Positions 45,430 through 54,031 of a stretch of 64,000 nt of DNA are shown here, in pieces. Position 1 is the stretch's first letter. Every line of letters starts with the position of its first letter. This stretch comes from Comamonadaceae bacterium (lineage in GTDB: Bacteria; Pseudomonadota; Gammaproteobacteria; Burkholderiales; Burkholderiaceae_C): the NCBI GenBank assembly GCA_947448735.1, contig CANFOS010000010.1, forward strand, positions 1 through 64,000, written 5' to 3'. The position numbers and the translations under genes were made by a program. The notes beneath the pieces were generated by a model that worked only from the letters and a program-made list of their open reading frames with translations, was not told the origin of the DNA and did not search any database.

Positions 45430-46617
45430 TTACCTCTGGCGCAGCGCCAGCAGCGCCGCAAACGCAGCCAACCCCAAAGCAATTGAAAACCACAGTGCGG
45501 ATGCGCCAAAGCGCTCTATCGCCAGGCCAAAAACATAGGGTGCCAGCGCCTGGGCAAAGCGTGCGGGCATCATCAGCTTGCCTTGCCGGGCGCCGTAACC
45601 GCCGGGGCCGAAGAACAGCAGGGGCAAGGTACCGTTGGCAATCGTCATCACGCCGTTGCCGGCACCATGCAAGACCGTAAAAACAACACCTGCCGGCACA
45701 CCCAGGGCCAAAAACAAAAGCGCGCCGACGGCGTGGGCGGTGGACGCGATGCGGGCAGAAACCAGGGCGCTGATGTTGCGCAGCAGGCTGTATTCAAGCA
45801 GCCGGCCTGCCACCTGAGCCGGGCCGACCAGCGACGCCAAGGCAATCGCACTGGCAAGGCCCACACCATGGGCCTGCAGCAGCTCGGGCAGATGCGCTGC
45901 CATGGCGGTGCTGGTGAACCAGGTGGCACCAAAAACAAAGGCCAGCAGCCATGATGTGGACGGCGGCGCAGACTTGGCGGGCAGCTGGTTGGCCACTGGC
46001 GTGCTGGCAGGCACTGCGGCATCCACTTTTTGCGCCTTGTTTGCTGGCGGCAGCGACAAGTTCAAAGGCAAGGCTATCAGCACATGAATCGCCGCCCATG
46101 TCAGGCAGGCACCGCGCCAACCGAACGCCAAGTTCAGCCAAGTGGTGAGCGGCCAGCCAATGGTGCTGGCAAAGCCGGCAATCAGCGTGATGCCAGTGAT
46201 GGCCGAGCGTGCCGTGGCGCCATACATCCTGACCAGGGCTGAAAACGCGCCTTCGTAAAAACCTGCGGACATCGCCACGCCTATCAGCATCCAGGCGGCA
46301 AACAGACCAACCGGCCCCTGCACTGCCGACAAAGCCGCCAGCCCGGCTGCAAAAACAAGGCTGTTGCAAGACAACACCAGCCGCCCGCCGTAGTGGTCGA
46401 CCAGCCGCCCTGCTATCGGCCCCAACGCAGCCGACACCAGCAATGCCACCGAAAAAGCCAAAAATACGGTTGAGACGGCAAGACCCAGACTTTGCGCGAT
46501 GTCCTTGGCCAAAATAGCCACGATGTAATAGGTCGACGCGTAGGCGATGGTGACGGCCGAGCCCAGTTTGGCGACCGTGATGACCCGTTCATTGGGTGCC
46601 ATGTGCAGCAGCCGCAT
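45430..46617 (-). CDS. MFS transporter in the arsenic cluster
   Basis: 395 residues with twelve predicted membrane helices, and the MFS loop motif GRLVDHYGGRLVLS between helices 2 and 3. The start overlaps the arsH stop (TGATG), so it is co-translated with arsH. MFS proteins in this position have been described as exporters of arsenite or organoarsenicals (ArsK and ArsJ types); I cannot tell which from sequence. No ArsB or Acr3 pump is present in the cluster. Confidence 0.85.
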   Translation of the reverse strand: MRLLHMAPNERVITVAKLGSAVTIAYASTYYIVAILAKDIAQSLGLAVSTVFLAFSVALLVSAALGPIAGRLVDHYGGRLVLSCNSLVFAAGLAALSAVQGPVGLFAAWMLIGVAMSAGFYEGAFSALVRMYGATARSAITGITLIAGFASTIGWPLTTWLNLAFGWRGACLTWAAIHVLIALPLNLSLPPANKAQKVDAAVPASTPVANQLPAKSAPPSTSWLLAFVFGATWFTSTAMAAHLPELLQAHGVGLASAIALASLVGPAQVAGRLLEYSLLRNISALVSARIASTAHAVGALLFLALGVPAGVVFTVLHGAGNGVMTIANGTLPLLFFGPGGYGARQGKLMMPARFAQALAPYVFGLAIERFGASALWFSIALGLAAFAALLALRQR

Positions 46618-47327
46618 CAGATGCTTTTTTGGTTCACGCGTTTTGACAAAGCCTCAGCACTTTCTTTGCGCTCGCTGTAGCGGTCTGTCAGCCAGCTTGA
46701 TGCGCCCCGCGTGAGCAGCGTGAACTTGACCAGCTCTTCCATCACATCAACGATGCGGTCGTAATAGGCTGATGGCTTCATTCGCCCTGCTTCGTCGAAC
46801 TCTAAAAAAGCTTTGGCCACTGACGACTGATTGGGGATGGTGAGCATGCGCATCCAGCGCCCCAAAACGCGCATCTGGTTGACGGCGTTGAACGACTGGC
46901 TGCCGCCGCTGACTTGCATCAGTGCCAGGGTTTTGCCCTGCGTGGGCCGCACCGCGCCAAGGGCCAGCGGTATCCAGTCGATTTGTGACTTCATGATGCC
47001 GGTCATGGCGCCGTGGCGCTCGGGCGATGTCCAGACCATGCCTTCGGCCCATTCGGCCAGGGCGCGCAGTTCGGCGACCTTGGGGTGGGTGTCGGGTGCG
47101 TCGTCTGGCAGGGGCAGGCCGCTCGGGTTGAAGGTTTTGGTTTCGCAGCCCATGGCCTCAAGCAACCGCGCGGCTTCTTCGCTGGCCAGACGGCTGTAAG
47201 AGCGCTCGCGTACCGAGCCGTAAAGCAGCAAGATACGGGGTGGGCTGGGCGGCGGGTGGCTGGGCTGGGCCGCATCTGCCAGCGCCGGAACGTTGAAAAG
47301 CGCTCGGTCGAGGTTAGGAAGTTGCAT
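46617..47327 (-). CDS. arsH: ArsH organoarsenical oxidase (NADPH-dependent FMN reductase)
   Basis: 236 residues. The flavodoxin-like fold has [21 protein letters not shown] (FMN phosphate loop), [25 protein letters not shown] and [19 protein letters not shown], all ArsH hallmarks. ArsH oxidises trivalent methyl- and aromatic arsenicals. It diverges from arsR over a 52-base interval that contains the ArsR palindrome. Confidence 0.95.
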   Translation of the reverse strand: MQLPNLDRALFNVPALADAAQPSHPPPSPPRILLLYGSVRERSYSRLASEEAARLLEAMGCETKTFNPSGLPLPDDAPDTHPKVAELRALAEWAEGMVWTSPERHGAMTGIMKSQIDWIPLALGAVRPTQGKTLALMQVSGGSQSFNAVNQMRVLGRWMRMLTIPNQSSVAKAFLEFDEAGRMKPSAYYDRIVDVMEELVKFTLLTRGASSWLTDRYSERKESAEALSKRVNQKSI

Positions 47328-47344
47328 AAAAAATAGGGGCCGCC

Positions 47345-47381
47345 TTGTTTTAATTCAATAGTTCAATTATATTTGAACTAT
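47345..47381 (+). promoter_or_regulatory. arsR promoter and ArsR operator palindrome
   Basis: A perfect 9-bp inverted repeat ATAGTTCAA / TTGAACTAT (47358-47366 and 47373-47381) with a six-base centre. A -35 TTGTTT (47345-47350) and -10 TATATT (47368-47373) at 17-base spacing put the expected transcript start at about 47380, the A of the arsR ATG. The palindrome covers the -10 and the start codon, so ArsR bound here would block both arsR and probably arsH. Confidence 0.75.
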
Positions 47382-47745
47382 GGAAACAATTGAACAAACC
47401 ACGCAGCTGATGGACGAGATGGACGAGGCAAGCGCCGTCAAAGCCCTGGCCGCCCTGGCCCAAGCCCAGCGGCTGCGCGCTTTTCGGGCGCTGGTAGCGG
47501 CTGGCCCTGGCGGGTTGACGCCAGGGGTGATGGCTGAGCAACTGGCCGTAGCGCCCAGTGCCTTGTCGTTCCATTTGAAAGAACTTTCACATTCGGGCCT
47601 GGTAAGCGCCGAGGCGCGTGGCCGCAACCTGATTTACCGCGCCAACTTTGACCACATGACCGCCCTGCTCGGGTATCTGACGGCGCATTGCTGCCAGGGT
47701 CAGCCATGTGAGGTCAGCAGCCTGGCCGAATGCCTGGACTGCTAG
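47380..47745 (+). CDS. arsR: ArsR family arsenic-responsive repressor
   Basis: 121 residues from the ATG at 47380 (alternatives at 47410 and 47419 lack a good ribosome site). Winged helix: KALAALAQAQRLRAFRALVA, then GVMAEQLAVAPSALSFHLKEL and the wing GLVSAEARGRNLIYRANF. There is no CVC motif in the recognition helix; instead the C-terminus has C104, C105, C110, C118 and C121 (HCCQGQPC), like the C-terminal arsenite site of the Acidithiobacillus-type ArsR. Confidence 0.93.
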   Translation: METIEQTTQLMDEMDEASAVKALAALAQAQRLRAFRALVAAGPGGLTPGVMAEQLAVAPSALSFHLKELSHSGLVSAEARGRNLIYRANFDHMTALLGYLTAHCCQGQPCEVSSLAECLDC

Positions 47746-47750
47746 TTTTG

Positions 47751-47820
47751 ACTCTTTTTACCTATGTTTTAGGTCCATAGCCCAACAAATTCAAGGGCAA
47801 GCAGCTATAAATTTAATAGT
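47751..47820 (-). repeat. 65-bp interspersed repeat, copy F
   Basis: On the minus strand ACTATTAAATTTATAGCTGC, TTGCCCTTGAATTTGTTGGG, then CTATGGACCTAAAAC. It fills most of the gap between arsR and arsC, so it is transcribed if the two genes share an mRNA. Confidence 0.72.
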
Positions 47821-47847
47821 AATTTTATTTTAACCAAGAGGCATCTC

Positions 47848-48348
47848 ATGACAACCGATCCAATCAATGTGCTGTTTTTATGCACCCACAACTCGGCCCG
47901 CAGCATCTTGGCCGAGGCGCTGTTAAACCACATCAGCAAAGGCCGCTTCAAGGCCTATTCAGCCGGCAGCAGCCCGCGTGATAACCAGCAGCCCAACCCG
48001 ATTGGCATTGAGGTGTTGACATCTGCGGGCATTGCCACTGAGGGGCTGTTCAGCAAAAGCTGGGACGACTTTGCAAAACCCACTGCTCCTGTGATGAACC
48101 TGGTGATCACGGTGTGCGACAACGCCGCTGGCGAGGTCTGCCCCTACTGGCCCGGCCAGCCCGCCACCGCACATTGGGGCTACCCCGACCCATCCGAAGG
48201 TGACGGTGATGATGCCCACAAACGTGAAGCCTTTAAGCAAACGCTTTACGCGCTGCGCCGCAGGCTGGAGCTGCTGGTCAATCTGCCAGAAGCCAGCGTC
48301 AGCCGGTTGATGCTGGAAACCACCGCGCGCAATCTGGCCAAGTCTTGA
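47848..48348 (+). CDS. arsC: Arsenate reductase, low-molecular-weight phosphatase type
   Basis: 166 residues. The P-loop CTHNSARS (C12-x5-R) is at the N-terminus and a second cysteine pair lies in VITVCDNAAGEVCPYW, so this is the thioredoxin-coupled (Staphylococcus pI258-like) ArsC rather than the glutaredoxin type. It reduces arsenate to arsenite in the cytoplasm. The ribosome site is AAGAGG. Four bases separate it from the aquaporin gene. Confidence 0.93.
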   Translation: MTTDPINVLFLCTHNSARSILAEALLNHISKGRFKAYSAGSSPRDNQQPNPIGIEVLTSAGIATEGLFSKSWDDFAKPTAPVMNLVITVCDNAAGEVCPYWPGQPATAHWGYPDPSEGDGDDAHKREAFKQTLYALRRRLELLVNLPEASVSRLMLETTARNLAKS

Positions 48349-48352
48349 CACC

Positions 48353-49030
48353 ATGAGCCAGCCGTCTTTAAAAAACCAACTGTTCGCAGAATTTGTCGGC
48401 ACTGCCGCCCTGCTCTGCGCGGTGATTGGCTCGGGCATCATGGCCGTGAATTTGAGCGGTGGCAACAACGGCGTGGCGCTGCTGGCCAACACGCTGGCCA
48501 CTGTGTTTGCGCTGTATGTGTTGATCGAGCTGCTGGGGCCCGTCAGTGGCGCGCACTTTAACCCGCTGGTGACGCTGATGGTCCTTTTCAGGACATCAAA
48601 AGAGGCTGCAGGCCAACAAAATCCTGGGCAAGCAGCTTCTCTTTTTATAGCATTTCAGTTGTTGGGGGCGATCGCTGGCGCATGGCTGGCCAACGCCATG
48701 TTTGACCTGAGCGTGTTGCAGTTCAGCGCCAAGGCACGGGGCGGCTGGGGCCAGTGGCTCGGTGAGATGGTGGCCACTGCCGGCTTGATTCTGGTGGTGC
48801 TGCGCGCCCCTGCTGGCAAGGCCGCTGGCCTGGTGGCCTGCTACATCGGCGCGGCCTACTGGTTCACGTCCAGCACCTCCTTTGCCAACCCGGCAGCGGT
48901 GATGGGACGCATGTTCAGCGACAGCTTTGCGGGCATTGCGCCGGGCAGTGCTTTGGGCTTTGTAGCGGCGCAGTGTGTGGGCGCGCTGGTGGGCGTAGCG
49001 CTGCACCGCGCGCTGGGAAAACCCGTTTAA
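48353..49030 (+). CDS. Aquaglyceroporin-like MIP channel (AqpS-like)
   Basis: 225 residues with six membrane helices and two half-helix loops. The first loop motif is altered to NPL (residues 70-72, SGAHFNPLVTLM) and the second is NPA (179-181, SFANPAAVMG). In arsenic clusters such channels (as in Sinorhizobium AqpS) let arsenite leave the cell down its gradient after reduction by ArsC. Residues 78-100, between helices 2 and 3, are encoded by a copy of the 65-bp repeat in frame. The stop overlaps the convergent gene by four bases. Confidence 0.88.
   Translation: MSQPSLKNQLFAEFVGTAALLCAVIGSGIMAVNLSGGNNGVALLANTLATVFALYVLIELLGPVSGAHFNPLVTLMVLFRTSKEAAGQQNPGQAASLFIAFQLLGAIAGAWLANAMFDLSVLQFSAKARGGWGQWLGEMVATAGLILVVLRAPAGKAAGLVACYIGAAYWFTSSTSFANPAAVMGRMFSDSFAGIAPGSALGFVAAQCVGALVGVALHRALGKPV
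48585..48651 (-). repeat. 65-bp interspersed repeat, copy G inside the aquaglyceroporin gene
   Basis: On the minus strand GCTATAAAAAGAGAAGCTGC, TTGCCCAGGATTTTGTTGG, CCTGCAGCCTCTTTTGATG, ending CCTGAAAAG. It matches copy D across about 67 bases. It is in frame and encodes the loop after the first NP-x motif (TSKEAAGQQNPGQAASLF). Confidence 0.83.
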
Positions 49031-49779
49031 AACCTTGTACCCACCGACAGCCGCAACATGTCCTGCGGCGTGAAGTTAACCTGCGGATCCCAGGCTGCGC
49101 GCACAAAGTAACGAGGCCAGTCATAGCCCACTGACAGACCAAATCGGCTGATGGGCGCACCGCTGACCAAGCCCTTTTTTTGCAGCAAGTCCAACGTCAA
49201 ACGGTGGTTGCCATTGACGGGGCCGCGGTACACCAGATGCATGTTTTGCTGGTCGGGGTTCAGCCGGTTGTCGCGCACCACTTGCAGCGCCAGCGACTGG
49301 TTGTCGGCCCAGCGGTAGCCACCAGACAGCATCCATGCGTCGTTTGGGTCAAAGTTCAAATTGGCGTAGTTGCGCAAGTTGGTGCGGCCTGCGCCGACGC
49401 CCACGAACCAGGTCTGGCCCGTCTCCACCATGGCGCTGCCGCCCGCAAAGCCGCCTGAGGCGATTTGCAATGACGGCACAAAGCGCACAGGCCCGAGTGG
49501 ATAGCTGCTGTCCCAACCGGCACGCAGCTGTTTGACGTCTTGCGAGGCCGAGCCGTACCAGCCCAGCCACGCATTGCCAAAGCTGCCGGTGGCGCGCACA
49601 TTCACGTCGAGTCCAGACGCTGCAGGCAAACCGCCACCAGACAGCTGGTATTGCCCAACAGTAAGTTTGTACGAGACCGGTTGCAAAGCCCCATCAGCGG
49701 CACGGGCAGGCCCGAACCCAGCCATCAGCAAGCAAGCCACGGCAGATAAACGCAGGAACACCGGAGAAAAAAACGTCAT
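49027..49779 (-). CDS. Putative outer-membrane beta-barrel protein
   Basis: 250 residues with a signal peptide (RLSAVACLLMAGFGPARA). The mature protein is rich in alternating polar/aromatic beta segments (FGNAWLGWYGS, TWFVGVGAG, WMLSGGYRWADNQSLALQVV) and ends in LSVGTRF, with a terminal phenylalanine as preferred by the BAM machinery. No family name can be given. It converges on the aquaporin gene with a four-base overlap. Confidence 0.72.
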   Translation of the reverse strand: MTFFSPVFLRLSAVACLLMAGFGPARAADGALQPVSYKLTVGQYQLSGGGLPAASGLDVNVRATGSFGNAWLGWYGSASQDVKQLRAGWDSSYPLGPVRFVPSLQIASGGFAGGSAMVETGQTWFVGVGAGRTNLRNYANLNFDPNDAWMLSGGYRWADNQSLALQVVRDNRLNPDQQNMHLVYRGPVNGNHRLTLDLLQKKGLVSGAPISRFGLSVGYDWPRYFVRAAWDPQVNFTPQDMLRLSVGTRF

Positions 49780-49811
49780 CGGGCTAGTTTAAGCCGAGTG
49801 AGCGGCGCGGC

Positions 49812-50300
49812 TCAAAGCCACTTTTGTAAAAACAGCGCGCTACCCATCGTCGGGTCCAGCTGGTAGGCACCAAAGCCGATACGTTCATACAGCCTGATGG
49901 CACTGTGGTTGCCGCTGAGGACTTCGAGCGTGAGCTTGCAGGCACCTCGCGCACTGGCGATTTGTTCGACCACGGCCAGCATCTGTTCACCTACCCGCTG
50001 ACCTCTGTGGCTGGCCAGCACCACCACATCGTGGACATTGACCAGTGGCTTGCAGGCAAAAGTTGAAAAACCTTCGATGCAGTTGACAAGGCCCACAGGC
50101 ACATCGCCAAGAGCTGTGCCAACAAAGGCCAGCACGCTGAAAGCTTGCGGCCGTTTGTCCAGTTCTCGCACCAGATTCGCTTTGGCAAAATCACTGAGTG
50201 GCGCACCGCCGCCCCCCGGGTCTTGCGCATAGGCGTCCAGCAGCGCCACGATGGCCTGGGCGTGCAAAGCGTCGCTGTAGTTGGCTTGCAAAATTCGCAT
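49812..50300 (-). CDS. GNAT family N-acetyltransferase
   Basis: 162 residues from the ATG at 50300. Acetyl-CoA binding motif A is ASHRGQRVGEQML and motif B is LEVLSGNHSAIRLYERIGFGAY, both well kept. The acceptor substrate is not predictable. It diverges from the TRAP transporter genes. Confidence 0.88.
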   Translation of the reverse strand: MRILQANYSDALHAQAIVALLDAYAQDPGGGGAPLSDFAKANLVRELDKRPQAFSVLAFVGTALGDVPVGLVNCIEGFSTFACKPLVNVHDVVVLASHRGQRVGEQMLAVVEQIASARGACKLTLEVLSGNHSAIRLYERIGFGAYQLDPTMGSALFLQKWL

Positions 50301-50378
50301 AGGTTCAAGTGCCGGGGCACCGGATGGCAAAGTAAGCTTCCATGATAATTGCCCGCAACAACAACCCAGGAGACAGAC

Positions 50379-51392
50379 ATGACAACACCAAGAACATCGA
50401 CCGCCCGCCGTGGCCTGCTGGCCGCTGGTGCCGCAACTGTCTTGACCAGCGCCTTGCCGGCAGCCTTTGCGCAATCCAAAGTGCTGCTGCGCATCTCCAC
50501 CCCAGCAGTGCCGGACGACTGGCACGCCAAAATGTGGACCGTTTTCAAAGACTCCTTGGATAAAAGCGCCCCGGGTGAGTTTGACGTGCAGATCAACCTG
50601 AATGCCTCGCTCTTCAAACAGGGTGCAGAGCCTGCCGCCATGGCGCGAGGCAACCTGGAGCTGACGACCATTTCAGCCTTTGACATTGCCAAGCTGGTGC
50701 CCGAGTTTTCAGTGTTCACGGCCGGTTACATCGTGCGTGACCCGGCGCACCAGCAAAAGGTGTTCAACGGCCCCATCGGCACCGACATGTTCAAGACCGT
50801 GGCTGAAAAAATGGACATCACGCCACTGGCCACCGCCTACCTGGGCACGCGCCAGGTCAATTTGCGAGAGGTGCGCAATGTCAAAACCCCGGCCGACCTG
50901 AAAGGCGTGAAGCTGCGCATGCCCGGCAGCAAGGAATGGCTGTTTTTGGGCGAAGCCTTGGGCGTGACGCCCACACCGCTGGCCTTTGGTGAGGTGTACC
51001 TGGGTCTGAAAACCGGCACGATCGACGGCCAGGACAACCCCCTGCCCACGGTGCGTGCCGCCAAGTTTTATGAAGTGACCAAACAGATCGTGCTGACCAG
51101 CCACCTGGTCGACAGCCTGTTCATTGCCATTTCGAACAAGGCACTGGCCAGCATGACCCCGGCGCAGCGCCAGAAAGTAAAAGCCGCTGCCGAGCTGGCT
51201 GTCGCCTACAACAACGACAACCGCATCAAGGAAGAAGCCCAGTCCGTGGACTACTTCAAACAGCAAGGCCTGCAAGTGACCACGCCCGATGTGGAGGCAT
51301 TTCGCAAAACAGTGCAAACGGCGTACTTGAACTCGGACTACGCCAAGGTGTGGCCCAAAGGCTTGCTTGAGCGCATCAACGCAACAAAGTAA
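50379..51392 (+). CDS. TRAP transporter solute-binding protein (DctP family)
   Basis: 337 residues from the ATG at 50379, with AGGAGA upstream. A twin-arginine-like signal (TARRGLLAAGAATVLTSALPAAFA) precedes the DctP fold: GVKLRMPGSKEWLFLGEALG contains the arginine that grips the ligand carboxylate, and FGEVYLGLKTGTIDGQDNP is the family signature. It delivers an organic acid to the DctQM membrane parts downstream. Confidence 0.93.
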   Translation: MTTPRTSTARRGLLAAGAATVLTSALPAAFAQSKVLLRISTPAVPDDWHAKMWTVFKDSLDKSAPGEFDVQINLNASLFKQGAEPAAMARGNLELTTISAFDIAKLVPEFSVFTAGYIVRDPAHQQKVFNGPIGTDMFKTVAEKMDITPLATAYLGTRQVNLREVRNVKTPADLKGVKLRMPGSKEWLFLGEALGVTPTPLAFGEVYLGLKTGTIDGQDNPLPTVRAAKFYEVTKQIVLTSHLVDSLFIAISNKALASMTPAQRQKVKAAAELAVAYNNDNRIKEEAQSVDYFKQQGLQVTTPDVEAFRKTVQTAYLNSDYAKVWPKGLLERINATK

Positions 51393-51397
51393 AACCG

Positions 51398-51871
51398 ATG
51401 TGGTTTAAAAAAACCGCCAACGCGATTGGCGGGGGCCTGTTTTTGGCCTTGTTTATCGTCTTCGTGATTCAAGTCATGGCGCGCTTTGGCTTGAACAAGC
51501 CGCTGGCCTGGACCGACGAGCTGGCGGTGATTTTGTATGTGTGGATTATTTTGTGGGCCGCCGCCTTTGTGGTGCCCGAGCGTGAACATGTGGCGTTTGA
51601 CCTGCTGTGGAACAGCGCTGGGCCACGCACCCGCCGCGCCATGCAGATGGTGGGCCATACGTTGATTGGCGGCCTGGCTCTGTGTGCTGTTCCGGCCACC
51701 TGGGACTATGTTTACTTCATGAAGCGTGAAGGCACGCCGGTGTTGGGCTTGCCTTTCATGGCGGTGTTTTTACCGTTTGTGTTTTTGCTGGTGGCGCTGG
51801 TGGTCCGCTCGGCCTGGGCGATTTGGCGGGCCATCAAGGGCCAAGGCCTAGACTCGGAGTTGCGGCTTTGA
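51398..51871 (+). CDS. TRAP transporter small permease (DctQ family)
   Basis: 157 residues with four predicted membrane helices and the DctQ signature WTDELAVILYVWIILWAAAFV. It bridges the receptor and the large permease. It starts five bases after the dctP stop, and its stop overlaps the large-permease start. Confidence 0.92.
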   Translation: MWFKKTANAIGGGLFLALFIVFVIQVMARFGLNKPLAWTDELAVILYVWIILWAAAFVVPEREHVAFDLLWNSAGPRTRRAMQMVGHTLIGGLALCAVPATWDYVYFMKREGTPVLGLPFMAVFLPFVFLLVALVVRSAWAIWRAIKGQGLDSELRL

Positions 51872-53166
51872 GCGGCGCACTCACCGTGCTGGTGCTGGTG
51901 CTCGTCGGGGCCATGCTGCTGCGCATGCCGATTGGCTTTTCCATGATCGCGTCCGGCATTGCCTACCTGCTGGTCAAGCGGCAAGACCTGGGCCTGGTGG
52001 CTGAGCAAATTGGCAACGGCCTGTACAACAGCTACGTGCTGCTGGCCGTGCCGCTGTTTGTGTTTGCGGCCAACATCATGAATGCGGGCACCGTCAGCGA
52101 GCGCATTTTTGACTTCTGCCGTATTTTGGTGGGCCGCATGCGCGGCGGGCTGGCGCAAGTTGACATTCTGGTCAGCGTGATTTTTTCAGGCATGAGCGGC
52201 AGCGCCATTGCCGATGCCGCCGGGCCGGGTTTGGTCACCATCAAGCAGATGCTGAAAAAGCCCGAATACACGCGCGGCTTTGCTGGTGCAGTGGTGGTAG
52301 CCAGTGCCACACTGGGGCCCATCATTCCGCCATCGATCCCGATGGTGATTTACGCCATGGTGTCGGGTGCTTCGGTCGGGGCGCTGTTTTTGGGAGGTGT
52401 GGTGCCGGGCTTTTTGATGGCGGCGCTGATGATGCTCGTCGTGCACCTGATGGCCGTCAAGCGCAACATGCCGCGTGAAGACGCCATCCCGCTGCGCGAC
52501 TGGCCGGCCATCATTTATCGCGGTGCGCTGCCGCTGTCGATGCCGATGGTGCTTTTGGGCGGCATCTATTCAGGCGCCTTCACGCCGACTGAAGCGGCTG
52601 CGGTGGCTGCGCTGCATGCTTTGATTCTGGCAGGCGTGGTGTACCGGGCCTTGAGCTGGCGCAGCTTTTGGGGCGTGGTGATGGAGTCGACTCGCGGCAG
52701 CGCGGTGATCACGCTCATTTTGGCGGGCTCTTTCATCCTCAATTACGCCTTCACATCCGAAGGTGTGCCGCAGGCGATGGCGCAGTGGGTAGACAGCATG
52801 CACTTGAGTCAAATCAGGTTTTTGCTGCTGGTCAATCTGATGTTTCTGGTGCTCGGCTGCTTTTTGGATGTGTCCGTGCTGCTGCTGGTGTTCGTGCCCA
52901 TGCTGCTGCCTGCGGCCAAGCTGCTCGGCGTGGACCTGGTGCATTTTGGCGTGCTGGTGGTGTTGAACATGATGATTGGCCTGATTCACCCGCCGTTTGG
53001 CATGCTGCTGTTTGTGACCAAGGCACTGACAGGCATACCGATTGGCGAGATGATGAAAGAAGGCTGGCCGTTTCTGGTCATGCTGCTGCTGCTCTTGCTG
53101 GCGATGACGTTTTTCCCTCAAATCGTGCTGTGGCTGCCGCAAACCATGGGTTACGGGGGCAAATAG
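51868..53166 (+). CDS. TRAP transporter large permease (DctM family)
   Basis: 432 residues from a TTG at 51868, chosen because it overlaps the small-permease stop (TTGA) and gives the usual short N-terminus; the frame is open further upstream. Eleven or twelve membrane helices, with DctM motifs VSVIFSGMSGSAIADAAGPG and GPIIPPSIPMVIYAMVSG. It uses a sodium gradient for uptake. The substrate is unknown. Confidence 0.92.
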   Translation: MSGALTVLVLVLVGAMLLRMPIGFSMIASGIAYLLVKRQDLGLVAEQIGNGLYNSYVLLAVPLFVFAANIMNAGTVSERIFDFCRILVGRMRGGLAQVDILVSVIFSGMSGSAIADAAGPGLVTIKQMLKKPEYTRGFAGAVVVASATLGPIIPPSIPMVIYAMVSGASVGALFLGGVVPGFLMAALMMLVVHLMAVKRNMPREDAIPLRDWPAIIYRGALPLSMPMVLLGGIYSGAFTPTEAAAVAALHALILAGVVYRALSWRSFWGVVMESTRGSAVITLILAGSFILNYAFTSEGVPQAMAQWVDSMHLSQIRFLLLVNLMFLVLGCFLDVSVLLLVFVPMLLPAAKLLGVDLVHFGVLVVLNMMIGLIHPPFGMLLFVTKALTGIPIGEMMKEGWPFLVMLLLLLLAMTFFPQIVLWLPQTMGYGGK

Positions 53167-53250
53167 CAGGCGCAAAAAAGAGCCCGGGAGGCAGGCCCGT
53201 CTGACACCCAATCGGCCGCAGTATGTTGCCTCGCCGTCATCCAAGATCCA

Positions 53251-53281
53251 AGCCTGCTTGACTCATCAGCTGGGCTTTTTG
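53251..53281 (+). terminator. Possible terminator downstream of the TRAP operon
   Basis: AGCCTGCT / AGCTGGGCT imperfect stem with a nine-base loop and TTTTT after it, about 85 bases past the dctM stop. The remaining interval 53167-53598 has no gene; its last 200 bases are markedly A/T-rich and include the promoter region of the H-NS-like gene. Confidence 0.4.
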
Positions 53282-53598
53282 TAGCGATGGGAAGCTCGGG
53301 TTCTGGCCACCCGTTCATGAACTGCCTACCCAAAAAAGAGAGCGGCCAAATACCTGGCATCAGCTGATGTCGGCGTTTCAAAGTCATGCTTGGAGTGACA
53401 TTTAATGGTGATCCTGATTTTTGACATTCATTATCAAACCAATAAAATTTAGATAGGAGTTTTGAGATTTCAAATCAACAGAATGCAAAGATCGGGATAG
53501 CCATACAGGTATTTACCATTTGAGATTCAAAACTTTTTGAAAAAATGATAAACTAAAATTTGAAAGTTTATTCAACCCTAACCATAAAGGAAACGACT

Positions 53599-53910
53599 GT
53601 GGACGATCTTGAGCAGCTATATAAGCAAATTTCTGAACTTCAATCCAAAGCCAAAAACTTGGCTGAAAAAAAGAAAGCGCCCATCATTAAAGATATCAAG
53701 TCGAAAATGAAACTGTATGGCATTACGGCCAAAGAACTGGGCTTTGGAACTTCAACAACTTCAACCGAAAGCAAGCCCCAAAAAGCACCTGTAGCGATCA
53801 AATATCGTCATGGTGAAAACACGTGGACTGGCAGAGGTAAACGGCCTCTGTGGATTGCAGACTATCTCGCCAAAGGCGGAAAAATTGACGAACTGCTTGT
53901 CAAAGCATAA
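53599..53910 (+). CDS. H-NS family nucleoid protein
   Basis: 103 residues from a GTG at 53599, preferred over a TTG at 53560 because AAAGGAAA lies just upstream. An N-terminal coiled coil (LEQLYKQISELQSKAKNLAE) is followed by a linker and the C-terminal DNA-binding box YRHGENTWTGRGKRPLW, the usual betaproteobacterial form. It silences A/T-rich DNA, and its own A/T-rich upstream region could be a binding target. Confidence 0.9.
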   Translation: MDDLEQLYKQISELQSKAKNLAEKKKAPIIKDIKSKMKLYGITAKELGFGTSTTSTESKPQKAPVAIKYRHGENTWTGRGKRPLWIADYLAKGGKIDELLVKA

Positions 53911-53913
53911 GCC

Positions 53914-53944
53914 GCAAACAAGTCATTCCCAATGACCTGTTTGC
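53914..53944 (+). other. Long hairpin just after the H-NS-like gene
   Basis: GCAAACAAGTCATT pairs with AATGACCTGTTTGC (one mismatch) across a three-base loop, beginning three bases after the stop. No T-run follows, so it is more likely an mRNA 3'-end stabiliser or a Rho-dependent end than a classical terminator. Confidence 0.7.
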
Positions 53945-54031
53945 ACATGGCCAACTGAGGCCTTCAAAGAGATGGGATCTGCTGGTTGGGTTGACTTCTG
54001 ACCAAGCCAGCAGAGTTAGGCCTTTTTAAAC

